Below are positions 44,051-52,743 of a DNA stretch of 64,000 bases, piece by piece. Below the pieces are notes generated by a model that did not search any database, was not told the origin of the DNA, and was given only the letters and a program-made list of their open reading frames with translations. This DNA comes from Ferrovibrio sp965278975 (GTDB lineage Bacteria > Pseudomonadota > Alphaproteobacteria > Ferrovibrionales > Ferrovibrionaceae): the NCBI RefSeq assembly GCF_965278975.1, contig NZ_OZ257126.1:1116001-1180000 (forward strand), given 5' to 3'. Position 1 is the first letter of the stretch. Each line of letters opens with the position of its first letter. A program made the position numbers and the translations under genes.

Positions 44051-44560
44051 CTACTGCACCACGCGCCAGCTGCCGTCAGGCTGGCGGCAGGCGGTGCCGT
44101 AGGCCTGTTCGGTCTTGCCGCCAACAGTGACGGTCTGCTGATATTCGCGGCAATACTCACCAGCCTGCGACGTGCCTTCGCGGGTTGGCGTGATGCTGCC
44201 GGAATGGCCGCTATCGGGATTGCGCCAGGAAATCTGCTGGCCGATCGGCGCCGTGGTGGCGCGGGTGCTGGCCTGCTCCATATGGGCGCGGTCAGCCTTA
44301 TCGAGCGAGGAACCGATCTGGTTGCCGAGATAGGCGCCAGCGAGCGCGCCGGCGGCAACGCCGACCAGCTGGCCGGTGCCCTTGCCGAATTGCGCGCCGA
44401 GCACGGCGCCGCCGATGCCGCCGAGAATGGTGCCGACATCGCTCTTCTTGGCGCCACCCTGGCCGTTATCGGCACAGGCGGCCAGCGAGACGGCGAGCAG
44501 CGCGACGATGCCGAAGCGGCTGGCATTGCGCAGCAGATGGGAAGTCCGGGTGTTGCTCAT
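44051..44560 (-). CDS. Glycine-zipper lipoprotein (17-kDa surface antigen-like)
   Basis: A 169-residue lipoprotein. The signal ends in the lipobox LAAC. A glycine-zipper block follows (VGTILGGIGGAVLGAQFGKGTG, LVGVAAGALAGAYLGNQIG), then a C-terminal domain with YCREYQQTVTVGGKTEQAYGTACRQPDGSWRVV. This is the Rickettsia 17-kDa antigen/glycine-zipper family, thought to sit in the outer membrane. AGAGGATGAAAG precedes ATG 44560; the longer in-frame start at 44605 is not used. It is followed 28 bases later by the Sel1 gene on the same strand. Confidence 0.88.
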   Translation of the reverse strand: MSNTRTSHLLRNASRFGIVALLAVSLAACADNGQGGAKKSDVGTILGGIGGAVLGAQFGKGTGQLVGVAAGALAGAYLGNQIGSSLDKADRAHMEQASTRATTAPIGQQISWRNPDSGHSGSITPTREGTSQAGEYCREYQQTVTVGGKTEQAYGTACRQPDGSWRVVQ

Positions 44561-44640
44561 GGTGCTTTCATCCTCTGGCCCGACCAACTGGCTTGAGCCG
44601 GGCATAGCAATGTACTGCCATATTATATTGGCCGCACGCC

Positions 44641-44671
44641 ATCAGCCGCAAGGGAGGCCCCTGCGGCTGAT
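44641..44671. other. Long hairpin between glycine-zipper and Bax-like genes
   Basis: ATCAGCCGCA (44641-44650) and TGCGGCTGAT (44662-44671) form perfect 10-bp arms, extendable inward with one bulged base (AGGG/CCCT). No T-run follows on either strand, so it could be a terminator for the gene ending at 44734 without classical form, or a regulatory hairpin. Confidence 0.5.
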
Positions 44672-44733
44672 ATGTGAAATGTTATTGGGAACCGCAACCT
44701 TATGTCGGTGGCGGCGTTAGCCCCGGTCTTGCG

Positions 44734-45990
44734 TTAGCCCTTGGAGAAGAAATCCAGGCCGCTGAAAACCGGCGCCGGCTCGTCCGACAGGCGGGACGAG
44801 TCGAACAGCTCCAGGTCGTTGGTGCGCATGATGGAACGCAACGTGCGCACGTAGTCGCTGCCGCGCACCGAATAGCGGTGCAGATGGCCGGCAAGGCTGT
44901 AGCCATCCAGGCTCGCATCGCGCTGGCGCAGCTTCGACCGCTGGTCGCGGAATTCGCGATAGCTGCTCTTGGAATTCAGGTTGCGCATATAGGCAGCGAC
45001 CGAGTGTTCCAGGCTGGAGAAGCGCAGGATCTCATACTTCTCACCATCCGGGCGGTTCTCCGGCACGATGCCGCTGCCCGGATTCCAGGTCCACTGGCCA
45101 TACACGGCATTGCCGAGCAGGGCGAAGCGCGAGGTACCCCAGCCGGATTCCTCGATCGACTGCGCCAGCGCCAGGGCCGGCGGAATCACATCAACGCGCA
45201 GCAGCATCTCGTCGAGATCGGCTTCATCGAGGCCGTAACGCTGCGACAGGTCGGCGAGCCAGGCTTCGTCGCGCGGCCGCAGCGGCAGGCCACCATCACG
45301 CCGCTCCTGCAATTTGAGCAGCTTCTCGCGGTCCTCAGCGATGCGCTCATTCTCGCGCAGGATATGCGGCAGCATCACCTTGATGAAGGCGCGCTTGCGC
45401 TTCTCGGTCAGGTTGACGTCGGCAATATCGATCGGCAGGCGGGCGAGGAAGATGCGCGGCACTTCCAGGCTCGGGCCGCCGCTGCGCAGATCGGAAAGAT
45501 CGAAGCCCTCGGTCTCAAAGCGGCGCAGCATGGCATCCACGGTGCGCTCGGCATCGGCGCGGATGGCGGTACGGTGCGGCGACAGCGCCTTGGCTTCAGC
45601 CAGGCGCCGGGCGGCGATTTCCGGCGGCACCAAAGGCAGGCCAGCGACCTGCTGCGGCTGCTCGGCCATATTACGTTCGGACGTGTTGCGCTCCGGCTGC
45701 GACTGCGGCTGGCGCACGGCCACCGTCACCGGCAGGCGCCATTCGAGCTGTGCCAGATGGGTCAGGCGCTCCCAGGCTTCCTGCACCGTTTCGCGCAGCA
45801 TGACCGGCTGCGCCTCGACTTCGGGCGCACGCGCTTCCTGAATATGAGCCGACATCACGCCAACGCCGACGCCACTGGCCAGGCCCACGCCCACCAGTAC
45901 GCCGACACCGGCCAGAATTAAACGCACATCGGAACCGAGCCCGAGCAGGCTGCGGTCACTGGTACGCGAGCGGGTGCTTTCCGCCGTCAT
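44734..45990 (-). CDS. Bax-like glucosaminidase-domain protein
   Basis: A 418-residue protein. One membrane segment lies near the N-terminus (LILAGVGVLVGVGLASGVGVGVM), so the rest is periplasmic. A central helical region leads into the C-terminal glucosaminidase-like domain: VDVIPPALALAQSIEESGWGTSRFALLGNAVYGQWTW, with the catalytic Glu in AQSIEESGWG, and RFSSLEHSVAAYMRNLN. It is similar to the E. coli Bax protein. Members hydrolyse the beta-1,4 glycosidic bond of peptidoglycan. GGAGGTG before ATG 45990 supports the start; upstream in-frame ATGs at 46032 and 46068 have no such site. Confidence 0.85.
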   Translation of the reverse strand: MTAESTRSRTSDRSLLGLGSDVRLILAGVGVLVGVGLASGVGVGVMSAHIQEARAPEVEAQPVMLRETVQEAWERLTHLAQLEWRLPVTVAVRQPQSQPERNTSERNMAEQPQQVAGLPLVPPEIAARRLAEAKALSPHRTAIRADAERTVDAMLRRFETEGFDLSDLRSGGPSLEVPRIFLARLPIDIADVNLTEKRKRAFIKVMLPHILRENERIAEDREKLLKLQERRDGGLPLRPRDEAWLADLSQRYGLDEADLDEMLLRVDVIPPALALAQSIEESGWGTSRFALLGNAVYGQWTWNPGSGIVPENRPDGEKYEILRFSSLEHSVAAYMRNLNSKSSYREFRDQRSKLRQRDASLDGYSLAGHLHRYSVRGSDYVRTLRSIMRTNDLELFDSSRLSDEPAPVFSGLDFFSKG

Positions 45991-46161
45991 GGGCACCTCC
46001 ACAGTTTCAACGACAGCATCTCCCCCGATCATCACGGCAAAACCGAGCCGCAAAGGCGGCAAAAACATGGCCGCGCGGGTTCGACGCCAAGCGTCGCCCT
46101 TGTGCGATTCCCTACAGGAACCAAATGTGACCGGGCGGCACCATGCCGCCGGCCGACTCTG

Positions 46162-46719
46162 TTAAACGGCCCGGACTTCCGTCACTTCCGGCACATAATG
46201 CCGAAGCATGTTCTCAATGCCATGCTTCAGCGTGGCGGTGGAACTCGGGCAGCCGGCACAGGAACCCTGCATATGCAGAAGCACAACTCCCCTCTGGAAG
46301 CCACGGAAGACGATATCGCCCCCGTCCTGCGCCACCGCGGGACGTACCCGCGTTTCGATCAATTCCTTGATCTGCCCCACCACCTCTTGGTCGGCGGGGT
46401 CAAAAATTTCTTCAGCTTCCGCTGCACCAGCATCGTCACCCATCACCGGCAGACCGGCGATGAAATGCTCCATGATGGCGCCGAGGATCGGGGCCTTCAG
46501 CTCCGACCAATCGGTCCAGTCGCTCTTGGTCACGGTGACGAAGTCGAGGCCCAAATAGACCCCATCGACACCCGGGACGGCGAACAGCCGGGTTGCCAGC
46601 GGCGAAACCTTGGCCGTTTCGGCATCACGGAAATTAGCCGTACCCTCGGGCAGCACGTCGCGCCCGGGAAGGAATTTCAGTGTCGCCGGATTCGGCGTGG
46701 TCTCGGTCTGGATAAACAT
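46162..46719 (-). CDS. NfuA/NifU-type iron-sulfur cluster scaffold
   Basis: A 185-residue protein with the N-terminal Nfu domain (MFIQTETTPNPATLKFLPGR, near 1-95) and the C-terminal NifU-like domain with CxxC at C154 and C157 (MQGSCAGCPSSTATLKHGIEN). The pair of Cys residues binds a 4Fe-4S cluster between two monomers for transfer to apo-proteins. The start at 46719 has GGAGCAGGT nearby. It is divergent from the adenylate cyclase gene. Confidence 0.93.
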   Translation of the reverse strand: MFIQTETTPNPATLKFLPGRDVLPEGTANFRDAETAKVSPLATRLFAVPGVDGVYLGLDFVTVTKSDWTDWSELKAPILGAIMEHFIAGLPVMGDDAGAAEAEEIFDPADQEVVGQIKELIETRVRPAVAQDGGDIVFRGFQRGVVLLHMQGSCAGCPSSTATLKHGIENMLRHYVPEVTEVRAV

Positions 46720-46874
46720 ACCTGCTCCAACTACCAACTGTCCGACCGAGTCGCCGGCTTGGGTGATCACTCTTGATCACTTTTGCCTAGCGTGGCCGAA
46801 ACGTCCCTGGAAATTGGTCAGCAGGTCCGCAAATATCAAGCAGAGAATCGTCAGGGGTCAGGCCCGAGTGAAAC

Positions 46875-46909
46875 AATCTTTCTCTCACACCCCTAATTTA
46901 AGAAAGATT
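46875..46909. promoter_or_regulatory. Dyad upstream of the adenylate cyclase gene (candidate operator)
   Basis: AATCTTTCT (46875-46883) and AGAAAGATT (46901-46909) are perfect inverted arms 17 bases apart, in an AT-rich stretch 64 bases before the cyclase start. A near-match to a DnaA box, TGTGGATAG (46919-46927), follows but stands alone. Confidence 0.4.
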
Positions 46910-46972
46910 AAAAGCCCATGTGGATAGTTTATGGGATAACGACCGGAAGCCGGGCTGCCGCCGGAGGCCATC

Positions 46973-48274
46973 ATGGCTGAAGCATTGCCTGTTGAACGGC
47001 TCCCGACCTGGCCCGATTCGCGCATCGAACTGACCCCGGCGGCACGCTGGCTGGTCGATCATGGCGGCGAGAGCATGCCGATGGAGCAGCTCTTCGCCGG
47101 CTTCTGCGAGCGGCTGGCCGAAGAAGGCATTCCGCTGCTGCGCGTCATCGCCGCTTTGCCCTCGATGCACCCCCAGGTGCTGTCGCGCGCCTTCTTCTGG
47201 CGCCGCGACCAGCCGGTCGAGGTGCACAGCGTCGGCCATGACGTGGTGGAAAGCGAGGAATACTTCAATTCCCCGGTCTGGGCGATCCACCAGGGCGCCG
47301 CCGCCATCCGCCGCCGGCTCGACCTGCCCAACGCGCCGATGGATTTCGGCATCCTGCCGGAGCTTAAGGAACAGGGTGCCACCGACTACCTGGCACTGCC
47401 GATGCGCTTCACCCAGGGGCCGGGCTTCGGCACCAAGGCAGGCGAAACCCGCCAGCGCAATGTCAGCTTCTGCAGCTTCACCACCGACCGCCCGGGCGGT
47501 TTCACCCCGGGCGAACTCAGCTACATCATGGAACTGATGCCGCTGGTCTCGCTGCGCCTCGAAATCGAGGCCTCCCGGCGCATGACCCGAGACCTGCTCA
47601 CCACCTATCTCGGCCGCGCCCCGGCCAAGCGGGTGCTGAAGGGCAATTTCCACCGTGGCCGCGGCTTCGAGGTGGAGGCGGCGATCTGGCTGTCCGACCT
47701 GCGCGGCTTCACGGCGCTCTCGGACCGGGTCGAGAACCAGGAAATGATCGCCACGCTGGACGATTATTTCGAGGCCATGGCCCGCCCGGTGCAGGAAAAC
47801 GAGGGCGAGGTGCTGAAATTCATCGGCGACGGCCTGCTCGCCATCTTCCGCGTCGACCCGGAAACCGCCAAGCCGGGCGAGGACCCGCGCGAAGCCGCCT
47901 GCCGCCGCGCGCTGCAGGCGGCCTGCGGCGCCTTCGGCCAGCTCGATGCGTTGAACGTGAAGCGCGCCGAAGCCGGGCAATCGGCCCTGCGCGCCGGCAT
48001 CGGCCTGCATCTCGGCAAGGTGGTGTTCGGCAATATCGGCGCCACCGACCGGCTCGACTTCACCGTGATCGGCCGCGCCGTGAACGAAGTCGCCCGCGTC
48101 GAAACCTCGACCAAGATTCTCGGCCGCCCGATCGTCACCTCCGCCACCTTCGCGCAAGCCCTGCCCAATGCCGGACTGGAATCACTCGGCTTCCATGTGC
48201 TGCGCGGCGTGAAGCGGCCGCAGGAACTGCACGGCGTGCCGGCGGAGAAGCTGGCCTGCAAGGCAGATACTTGA
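46973..48274 (+). CDS. Class III adenylate cyclase with N-terminal sensory region
   Basis: A 433-residue soluble cyclase. The C-terminal catalytic domain (about 228-425) has the metal aspartates D242 (WLSDLRGFT) and D286 (FIGDGLLAIF), the adenine-specifying K282 and D362, and the transition-state N371 and R375 (NEVAR). All are consistent with ATP rather than GTP. The N-terminal 220 residues (with HPQVLSRAFFWRRDQP and TDYLALPMRFTQGPG) are of a type fused to cyclases in alphaproteobacteria, of unknown ligand. It would make cAMP. It is divergent from the Nfu gene, with a dyad in the gap. Confidence 0.92.
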   Translation: MAEALPVERLPTWPDSRIELTPAARWLVDHGGESMPMEQLFAGFCERLAEEGIPLLRVIAALPSMHPQVLSRAFFWRRDQPVEVHSVGHDVVESEEYFNSPVWAIHQGAAAIRRRLDLPNAPMDFGILPELKEQGATDYLALPMRFTQGPGFGTKAGETRQRNVSFCSFTTDRPGGFTPGELSYIMELMPLVSLRLEIEASRRMTRDLLTTYLGRAPAKRVLKGNFHRGRGFEVEAAIWLSDLRGFTALSDRVENQEMIATLDDYFEAMARPVQENEGEVLKFIGDGLLAIFRVDPETAKPGEDPREAACRRALQAACGAFGQLDALNVKRAEAGQSALRAGIGLHLGKVVFGNIGATDRLDFTVIGRAVNEVARVETSTKILGRPIVTSATFAQALPNAGLESLGFHVLRGVKRPQELHGVPAEKLACKADT

Positions 48275-48299
48275 TTCATACATGCGATAGGAGGGGGAA

Positions 48300-48533
48300 A
48301 TGGCCCTTATTCAAAAATTTGAACACATCAGCATGGATCGCAATAAAGTTCATGATCCGCTGTTTCGCTGTACGTACACTTCATTTGAACAAGACGGGCA
48401 GAAGTACATTCAGATCGATTCGTATGGCAGCAGCAAACGAGAATATAAAGAGAAGAAAAGTCAGCAGTTTCAGTTAAACAAAGACAGTGCCGCTCAGTTA
48501 ATCACAATCCTTAAAAAGGAATTTGGTTTATAA
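48300..48533 (+). CDS. Small low-GC protein of unknown function (77 aa)
   Basis: A 77-residue soluble protein, MALIQKFEHISMDRNKVHDP at the start, with the ending AAQLITILKKEFGL. It has a strong ribosome binding site (GGAGGGGGAA directly before ATG). Its codons are A/T-ending and its base composition is about 42% GC, far below its neighbours, so recent acquisition is likely. The pattern (a VHDP motif, a YTSFEQDGQKYIQIDSYGS core, and a Q/L-rich tail) recalls a widespread family of small proteins sometimes mislabelled formyltransferase-like. No function is known to me. Confidence 0.65.
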   Translation: MALIQKFEHISMDRNKVHDPLFRCTYTSFEQDGQKYIQIDSYGSSKREYKEKKSQQFQLNKDSAAQLITILKKEFGL

Positions 48534-48536
48534 ATC

Positions 48537-49031
48537 TTAAGTAATCCGGTCGATCTGGTCGTCGGTGAGGTTGCCCGGCACGATGGTGATCGGGAAGCTC
48601 AGATTACCCGCCATCTGGCCGGCTAATGCAGTGACCAGCGGGCCGGGCTCGTTGCCGGGAGCGGCGGCCAGCACCAGCATGCGGATCGCCGGATCTTCCT
48701 CCACCAGCCGCAGCAATTCGTCCTTCGCCTTGCCTTCGCGGATCGAGACTTCGGGCAGCAGGCCGGATTCGAGATTCACCTCTTCGGCCAGCTTGCGCAG
48801 CAGCACCTCGGCGGCCTCATAGGCTTCCTGGCGCATGATCTCGGCAACGCCGGCCCATTGATTGAAATCCACCGGCTCGACCACGCGCAGCAGCACCACG
48901 CCGCTCTGCACATTGCGGGCGCGGCGCGTGGCATAGCGCAGCGCGACGCGGGATTCCGCCGTGTCGTCGACCACGACGAGGAATTTCTGCCGCCGCGTCT
49001 GCGGCGCACTGGCTGACTGTGTTTCGCTCAT
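48537..49031 (-). CDS. Universal stress protein family protein
   Basis: A 164-residue single USP domain: FLVVVDDTAESRVALRYATRRA at the start, LVLAAAPGNEPGPLVTALAG near the end, and the expected FPITIVPGNL C-terminal strand. The classic ATP-binding G-2x-G-9x-G-S/T motif is degenerate, so nucleotide binding is uncertain. These proteins are induced under stress and starvation. It is convergent with the low-GC small gene, whose stop lies three bases away, and lies 43 bases downstream of the DUF2333 gene. Confidence 0.85.
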   Translation of the reverse strand: MSETQSASAPQTRRQKFLVVVDDTAESRVALRYATRRARNVQSGVVLLRVVEPVDFNQWAGVAEIMRQEAYEAAEVLLRKLAEEVNLESGLLPEVSIREGKAKDELLRLVEEDPAIRMLVLAAAPGNEPGPLVTALAGQMAGNLSFPITIVPGNLTDDQIDRIT

Positions 49032-49074
49032 GCGGCACAGCTTGGCATTGCCGGCGGCAAAGAAGCAAGCCTGC

Positions 49075-49998
49075 TCATTTCAGCAGGATGTTGGAAATCT
49101 CGCGGATCTGCGCCCGGGCACGCAGCACATGGAAACCCATGGAAGCCAGATGATTGGGCAGCAGCAGGCCATCGGGCTTGCCGTTGATCACCACCAGCGG
49201 ATGCAGCGAGGCAGCGGCGGCGAAGGATTCCAGCATCTGGTCCCAGGTGCCGGTCAGTTCGCGGTCACGCATTATATTGGCGTAGTCCTGCTTCAGTTCG
49301 CGCAGGATCAGGTAATAGGCATAAGCCTGGCCTTTGACCGAATAGAACAGATCATCCGACTGATCGTCGAACCACAGGCTGGAGCCTTCGTTGATGCGGC
49401 GGTCAAGGGCCGCGGAAGACGAGCCGAGATCAATGGCGATGCGGTCCATCAGGGAGAGTAGGTTGTCGCTGCGGCGCTCGAAGATGGCACGGCCCTGGGA
49501 GAGCCGCGTGTTGTAGCTGGTCAGCGCGCGATACGCCTTCATGTACTGCTCTTCCGAGCGCACGGTGGGCAGCAGCGAGGTGGAGAAATCGAAGAACCAC
49601 TTGGTGCCAGAATATTGCAGCAGGCCGGCGGCTTCCTGCAGGTCGCTGTCGGTCTGGCTGGAGCCGCGCGTGCGGCCAAGCTGGTCCACCAGTTCGAAAC
49701 CGAAGCGGCCGAGCGAATGGATGATGCCGAGCTGGAAGTTCGGCATGTTGTCGAGCATCGAGCCGGGCTGGAAGAAGGGATCGTTGGCGACCCAGCCGTT
49801 CACCTGTACCTCGCGCTGCACCAGGGCCGCCGCCATGGCGACGGCGCGGCTGGCGCCGCCTTCAACGGGCGGCGCCTGGTAGGCGATGTCGTCGTCGATC
49901 TTGTGGGTCAGCAGCATGCCGACCGGGTAATACAGGCCGAACACCGCCACCACGGCGATGACGCCGCCGATGATCCATTGCCGGGTCGTGATCTGCAT
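49075..49998 (-). CDS. DUF2333 family membrane-anchored protein
   Basis: A 307-residue protein with one N-terminal membrane segment (WIIGGVIAVVAVFGLYYPVGMLL), then a soluble domain typical of DUF2333: GWVANDPFFQPGSMLDNMPNFQLGIIHSLGRF, then SGTKWFFDFSTSLLPTVRSEEQYMKAYRAL, and DQSDDLFYSVKGQAYAYYLILREL. No biochemical function is known. ATG 49998 has AGGAC upstream; a TTG nine bases earlier is an alternative. It lies between trpS and the universal stress gene on the same strand. Confidence 0.85.
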   Translation of the reverse strand: MQITTRQWIIGGVIAVVAVFGLYYPVGMLLTHKIDDDIAYQAPPVEGGASRAVAMAAALVQREVQVNGWVANDPFFQPGSMLDNMPNFQLGIIHSLGRFGFELVDQLGRTRGSSQTDSDLQEAAGLLQYSGTKWFFDFSTSLLPTVRSEEQYMKAYRALTSYNTRLSQGRAIFERRSDNLLSLMDRIAIDLGSSSAALDRRINEGSSLWFDDQSDDLFYSVKGQAYAYYLILRELKQDYANIMRDRELTGTWDQMLESFAAAASLHPLVVINGKPDGLLLPNHLASMGFHVLRARAQIREISNILLK

Positions 49999-50052
49999 GT
50001 CGGTCAAGTCCTGGTGCTTAGGAACCCCAGAGCCTTATGTGGGGGGCCTGGG

Positions 50053-51060
50053 TTACGGGCGCAAGAACCCTATCACATCGTAGACTTCCTGGATCACCGG
50101 GGCCGACATTTCCCGCGCCCGCTCGCCACCCCGGCGCAGGATGCCATCGACATAGCCGGGATCGGCCATCAGGCGGCGCATCTCGGCCGTGATCGGCCCG
50201 AGATGATCCACCGCCACCTCGGTCAGCCCGCGTTTGAAATCGGCGAAGCCCTTGCCGGCGAAATCGGCAATGGCATCGTCCATGCTCACGCCCTTCAGCG
50301 CCGCGTAGATGCCGAGCAGGTTATCGACTTCCGGGCGGCCTTCCAGGCCCTCGGCATTCTCGGGCAGCGGGTGCGGATCGGTCTTGGCGCGCTTGATCTT
50401 GTCGGCGATGGCATCGGCCGTGTCGGTCAGGTTGATACGCGACTGATCGGAGGCATCCGACTTCGACATTTTCTTGGTGCCGTCGCGCAGGCTCATGACG
50501 CGCGTGGCGGTGCCGAAAATCTGCGGCTCGGTCAGCGGGAAGATTTCCTTGCCGTAATCATGATTGAACTTCTGCGCGATGTCGCGGGCGAGTTCGAGAT
50601 GCTGCTTCTGATCCTCGCCGACCGGCACATGCGTCGCCTTGTAGGCCAGGATGTCGGCGGCCATCAGGGCGGGATAGGCGAACAGGCCGAGCGAGACATT
50701 CTCGCGGTCCTTGCCAGCCTTCTCCTTGAACTGGGTCATGCGGCTCATCCAGCCCATGCGCGCGACGCAGTTGAAAATCCAGGCCAGGGTGGCGTGGTCC
50801 GGGTTCTGGCTCTGATTGAACAGCACGTTCTTTTCCGGGTCGATGCCGGACGCGATCATGGCGCAGGCCAGTTCGCGGGTGGAGCGGACCAGTTCGGCGG
50901 GGTCCTGCCAAACAGTGATCGCATGCATGTCGACCATGCAGAAGATGCACTCGAATTCGCTTTGCAGCTTGACCCAGTTGCGCACCGCGCCGAGGTAGTT
51001 GCCGAGATGCAGGTTGCCGGTGGGCTGGATGCCGGAAAAGATGCGCCGTTGGAAGGCCAT
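50053..51060 (-). CDS. trpS: Tryptophanyl-tRNA synthetase
   Basis: A 335-residue class I synthetase. FSGIQPTGNLHLGNYLGAV carries the HIGH-type motif, and KKMSKSDASDQSRINL the KMSKS loop. EDQKQHLELARDIAQKFN and the C-terminal helical anticodon region complete the normal length. It charges tRNA-Trp. It lies 102 bases after murJ, probably on the same transcript. Confidence 0.98.
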   Translation of the reverse strand: MAFQRRIFSGIQPTGNLHLGNYLGAVRNWVKLQSEFECIFCMVDMHAITVWQDPAELVRSTRELACAMIASGIDPEKNVLFNQSQNPDHATLAWIFNCVARMGWMSRMTQFKEKAGKDRENVSLGLFAYPALMAADILAYKATHVPVGEDQKQHLELARDIAQKFNHDYGKEIFPLTEPQIFGTATRVMSLRDGTKKMSKSDASDQSRINLTDTADAIADKIKRAKTDPHPLPENAEGLEGRPEVDNLLGIYAALKGVSMDDAIADFAGKGFADFKRGLTEVAVDHLGPITAEMRRLMADPGYVDGILRRGGERAREMSAPVIQEVYDVIGFLRP

Positions 51061-51162
51061 GATGATCCCTGGTGCTGCGGCGCCGGTGGAACGACGCCTG
51101 GATTGGGAGAGATATGCTCAGCTGGCGGGTTATCGCCGCTTAAGCCGCTGGCGTCAATCGAC

Positions 51163-52704
51163 CTAGCGCCGCGCCAGGCTGCGCCATTCGGCGGGCCGCG
51201 TGGCGCCCAGCGCCAAGGCGGCACCGAGATAGACGCAGAAGCCGCCCGCCACCAGCAGGGCCAGCGCGGCGATGCGCCAGGCCTCGCCCCAGCCATACCA
51301 GGGCGTGAGCCCGCGGTTGAGGCCCCAGAGCGCCAGGCCCATGGCGAGCGCCGCCACCAGGATGCGCCAGGCCCGGCTGCGCAGCCGATGATCGGCCTGC
51401 CAATGGCCGCGCCGCAGCAGCAGCCAGGCGAGCAGAACAGTGTTGAGCCAGGCGGCCAGCGCGGTGGCCAGCGCCAGGCCGACATGGCCGAGCACAGGCA
51501 TCAGCGCCACGGAGACCACCAGATTGAAGGCAATGATGGCAAAGGCGATGCGCACCGGCGTGGCAGTATCCTGCCGCGCATGGAAGCCGGGCGTCAGCGT
51601 GCGGCTGAGGATATAGGCCGGCAGGCCGATGGAATAGGCGAACAGGGCATCCGCCGTGGCGCGCGCCGCCGCCCCATCGAAGGCGCCGCGCTCGAACAGC
51701 ACCGAGATGATCGGATACGGCACCACCAGCAAAGCCACCATCGCCGGCAGCGCCAGCAGCAGCGCGAATTCCTGCGCCCGGTTCTGCTGCGCCATGGCTT
51801 CCTGCTGCTCGCCGCGCGCGATGTGGCGCGACAGCAGCGGCAGCAAAGCGGTGGAAATCGCCACGCCGACCACGCCAACGGTGAGCTGGTTGATGCGGTC
51901 GGCATAGAACAGATACGACACCGCACCAGCGGGCAGCAGCGAAGCGAGGATCACGCCGATCACCAGATTGACCTGGGTGGCGCCGGCACCGATGGCTGCC
52001 GGCAGCACCAGCTTGAACAGCCGCAAGGTGAGCGCCGAACGCCGTGGCCAGCGCAGCCGCAGGCTGAAGCCGCTTTTGCCGGACCAGAAGGCGAGCCACA
52101 GGAATTGCACCAGGCCGGCGGCCAGCGTGCCCCAGGCCAGCGCCGAACCGGCCGAACCGAGCAGCGGCGTGAGCAGCGGCAGGGCCAGCAGCATGGTGAG
52201 GTTGAGCAGGATCGGCGTGGCGGCGAAGGCGGCGAAACGCCCCAGGCCGTTCAGCACCGCGCCATAGAGCGCGGCGATGCTGATGAACAGCAGATAGGGG
52301 AAGGTGATGCGAGTATATTCGACGGCGAGCGTGAAACGCTGCGGTTCATCCTGGAAGCCCGGCGCCAGGCCCAGCATCACCAGTGGCATGAAGATCTGCG
52401 CCGCCAGCGTGAACAGCAGCAAAGCCACCAGCAGCCAGGCCAATGCGCCTTCGGCGAAAGCCTTGGCCGCTTCCTTGCCGCCCTTGTTCAGCGTCTCGCT
52501 GTAGAGCGGCAGGAAGCCGGCGGTGAAGGCGCCCTCGGCGAACAGCGAGCGGAAGAAATTCGGCAGCCGCAGCGCCACGAAGAAGGCATCGGCCTGGATA
52601 CCGGCACCGAGATAGCGCGCGATCATCAGGTCGCGGGCAAAGCCGAATACGCGGCTCACCATGGTGAGGCCGCCAACCGTGGCGATGGCGCGGTAGAGAC
52701 TCAT
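51163..52704 (-). CDS. murJ: Lipid II flippase MurJ
   Basis: A 513-residue MOP-superfamily membrane protein with about 14 hydrophobic segments. It begins IATVGGLTMVSRVFGFARDLMIARYLGAG, with the FRSLFAEGAFTAGFLPLY block, and arginines in the central cavity region (RVFGFARD). It moves lipid II across the inner membrane for peptidoglycan synthesis. It is upstream of trpS on the same strand. A very long open frame on the opposite strand across 49615-53604 is a codon-bias artefact. Confidence 0.96.
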   Translation of the reverse strand: MSLYRAIATVGGLTMVSRVFGFARDLMIARYLGAGIQADAFFVALRLPNFFRSLFAEGAFTAGFLPLYSETLNKGGKEAAKAFAEGALAWLLVALLLFTLAAQIFMPLVMLGLAPGFQDEPQRFTLAVEYTRITFPYLLFISIAALYGAVLNGLGRFAAFAATPILLNLTMLLALPLLTPLLGSAGSALAWGTLAAGLVQFLWLAFWSGKSGFSLRLRWPRRSALTLRLFKLVLPAAIGAGATQVNLVIGVILASLLPAGAVSYLFYADRINQLTVGVVGVAISTALLPLLSRHIARGEQQEAMAQQNRAQEFALLLALPAMVALLVVPYPIISVLFERGAFDGAAARATADALFAYSIGLPAYILSRTLTPGFHARQDTATPVRIAFAIIAFNLVVSVALMPVLGHVGLALATALAAWLNTVLLAWLLLRRGHWQADHRLRSRAWRILVAALAMGLALWGLNRGLTPWYGWGEAWRIAALALLVAGGFCVYLGAALALGATRPAEWRSLARR

Positions 52705-52743
52705 GCCCCGCTTATGGCAGAGGCCGGGCAGGCGGGGAAGCGT

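Noticed and set aside
46919..46927. TGTGGATAG, near-match to a DnaA box
   Set aside because: Single copy with one mismatch, no cluster of boxes and no origin-associated genes; not an origin.
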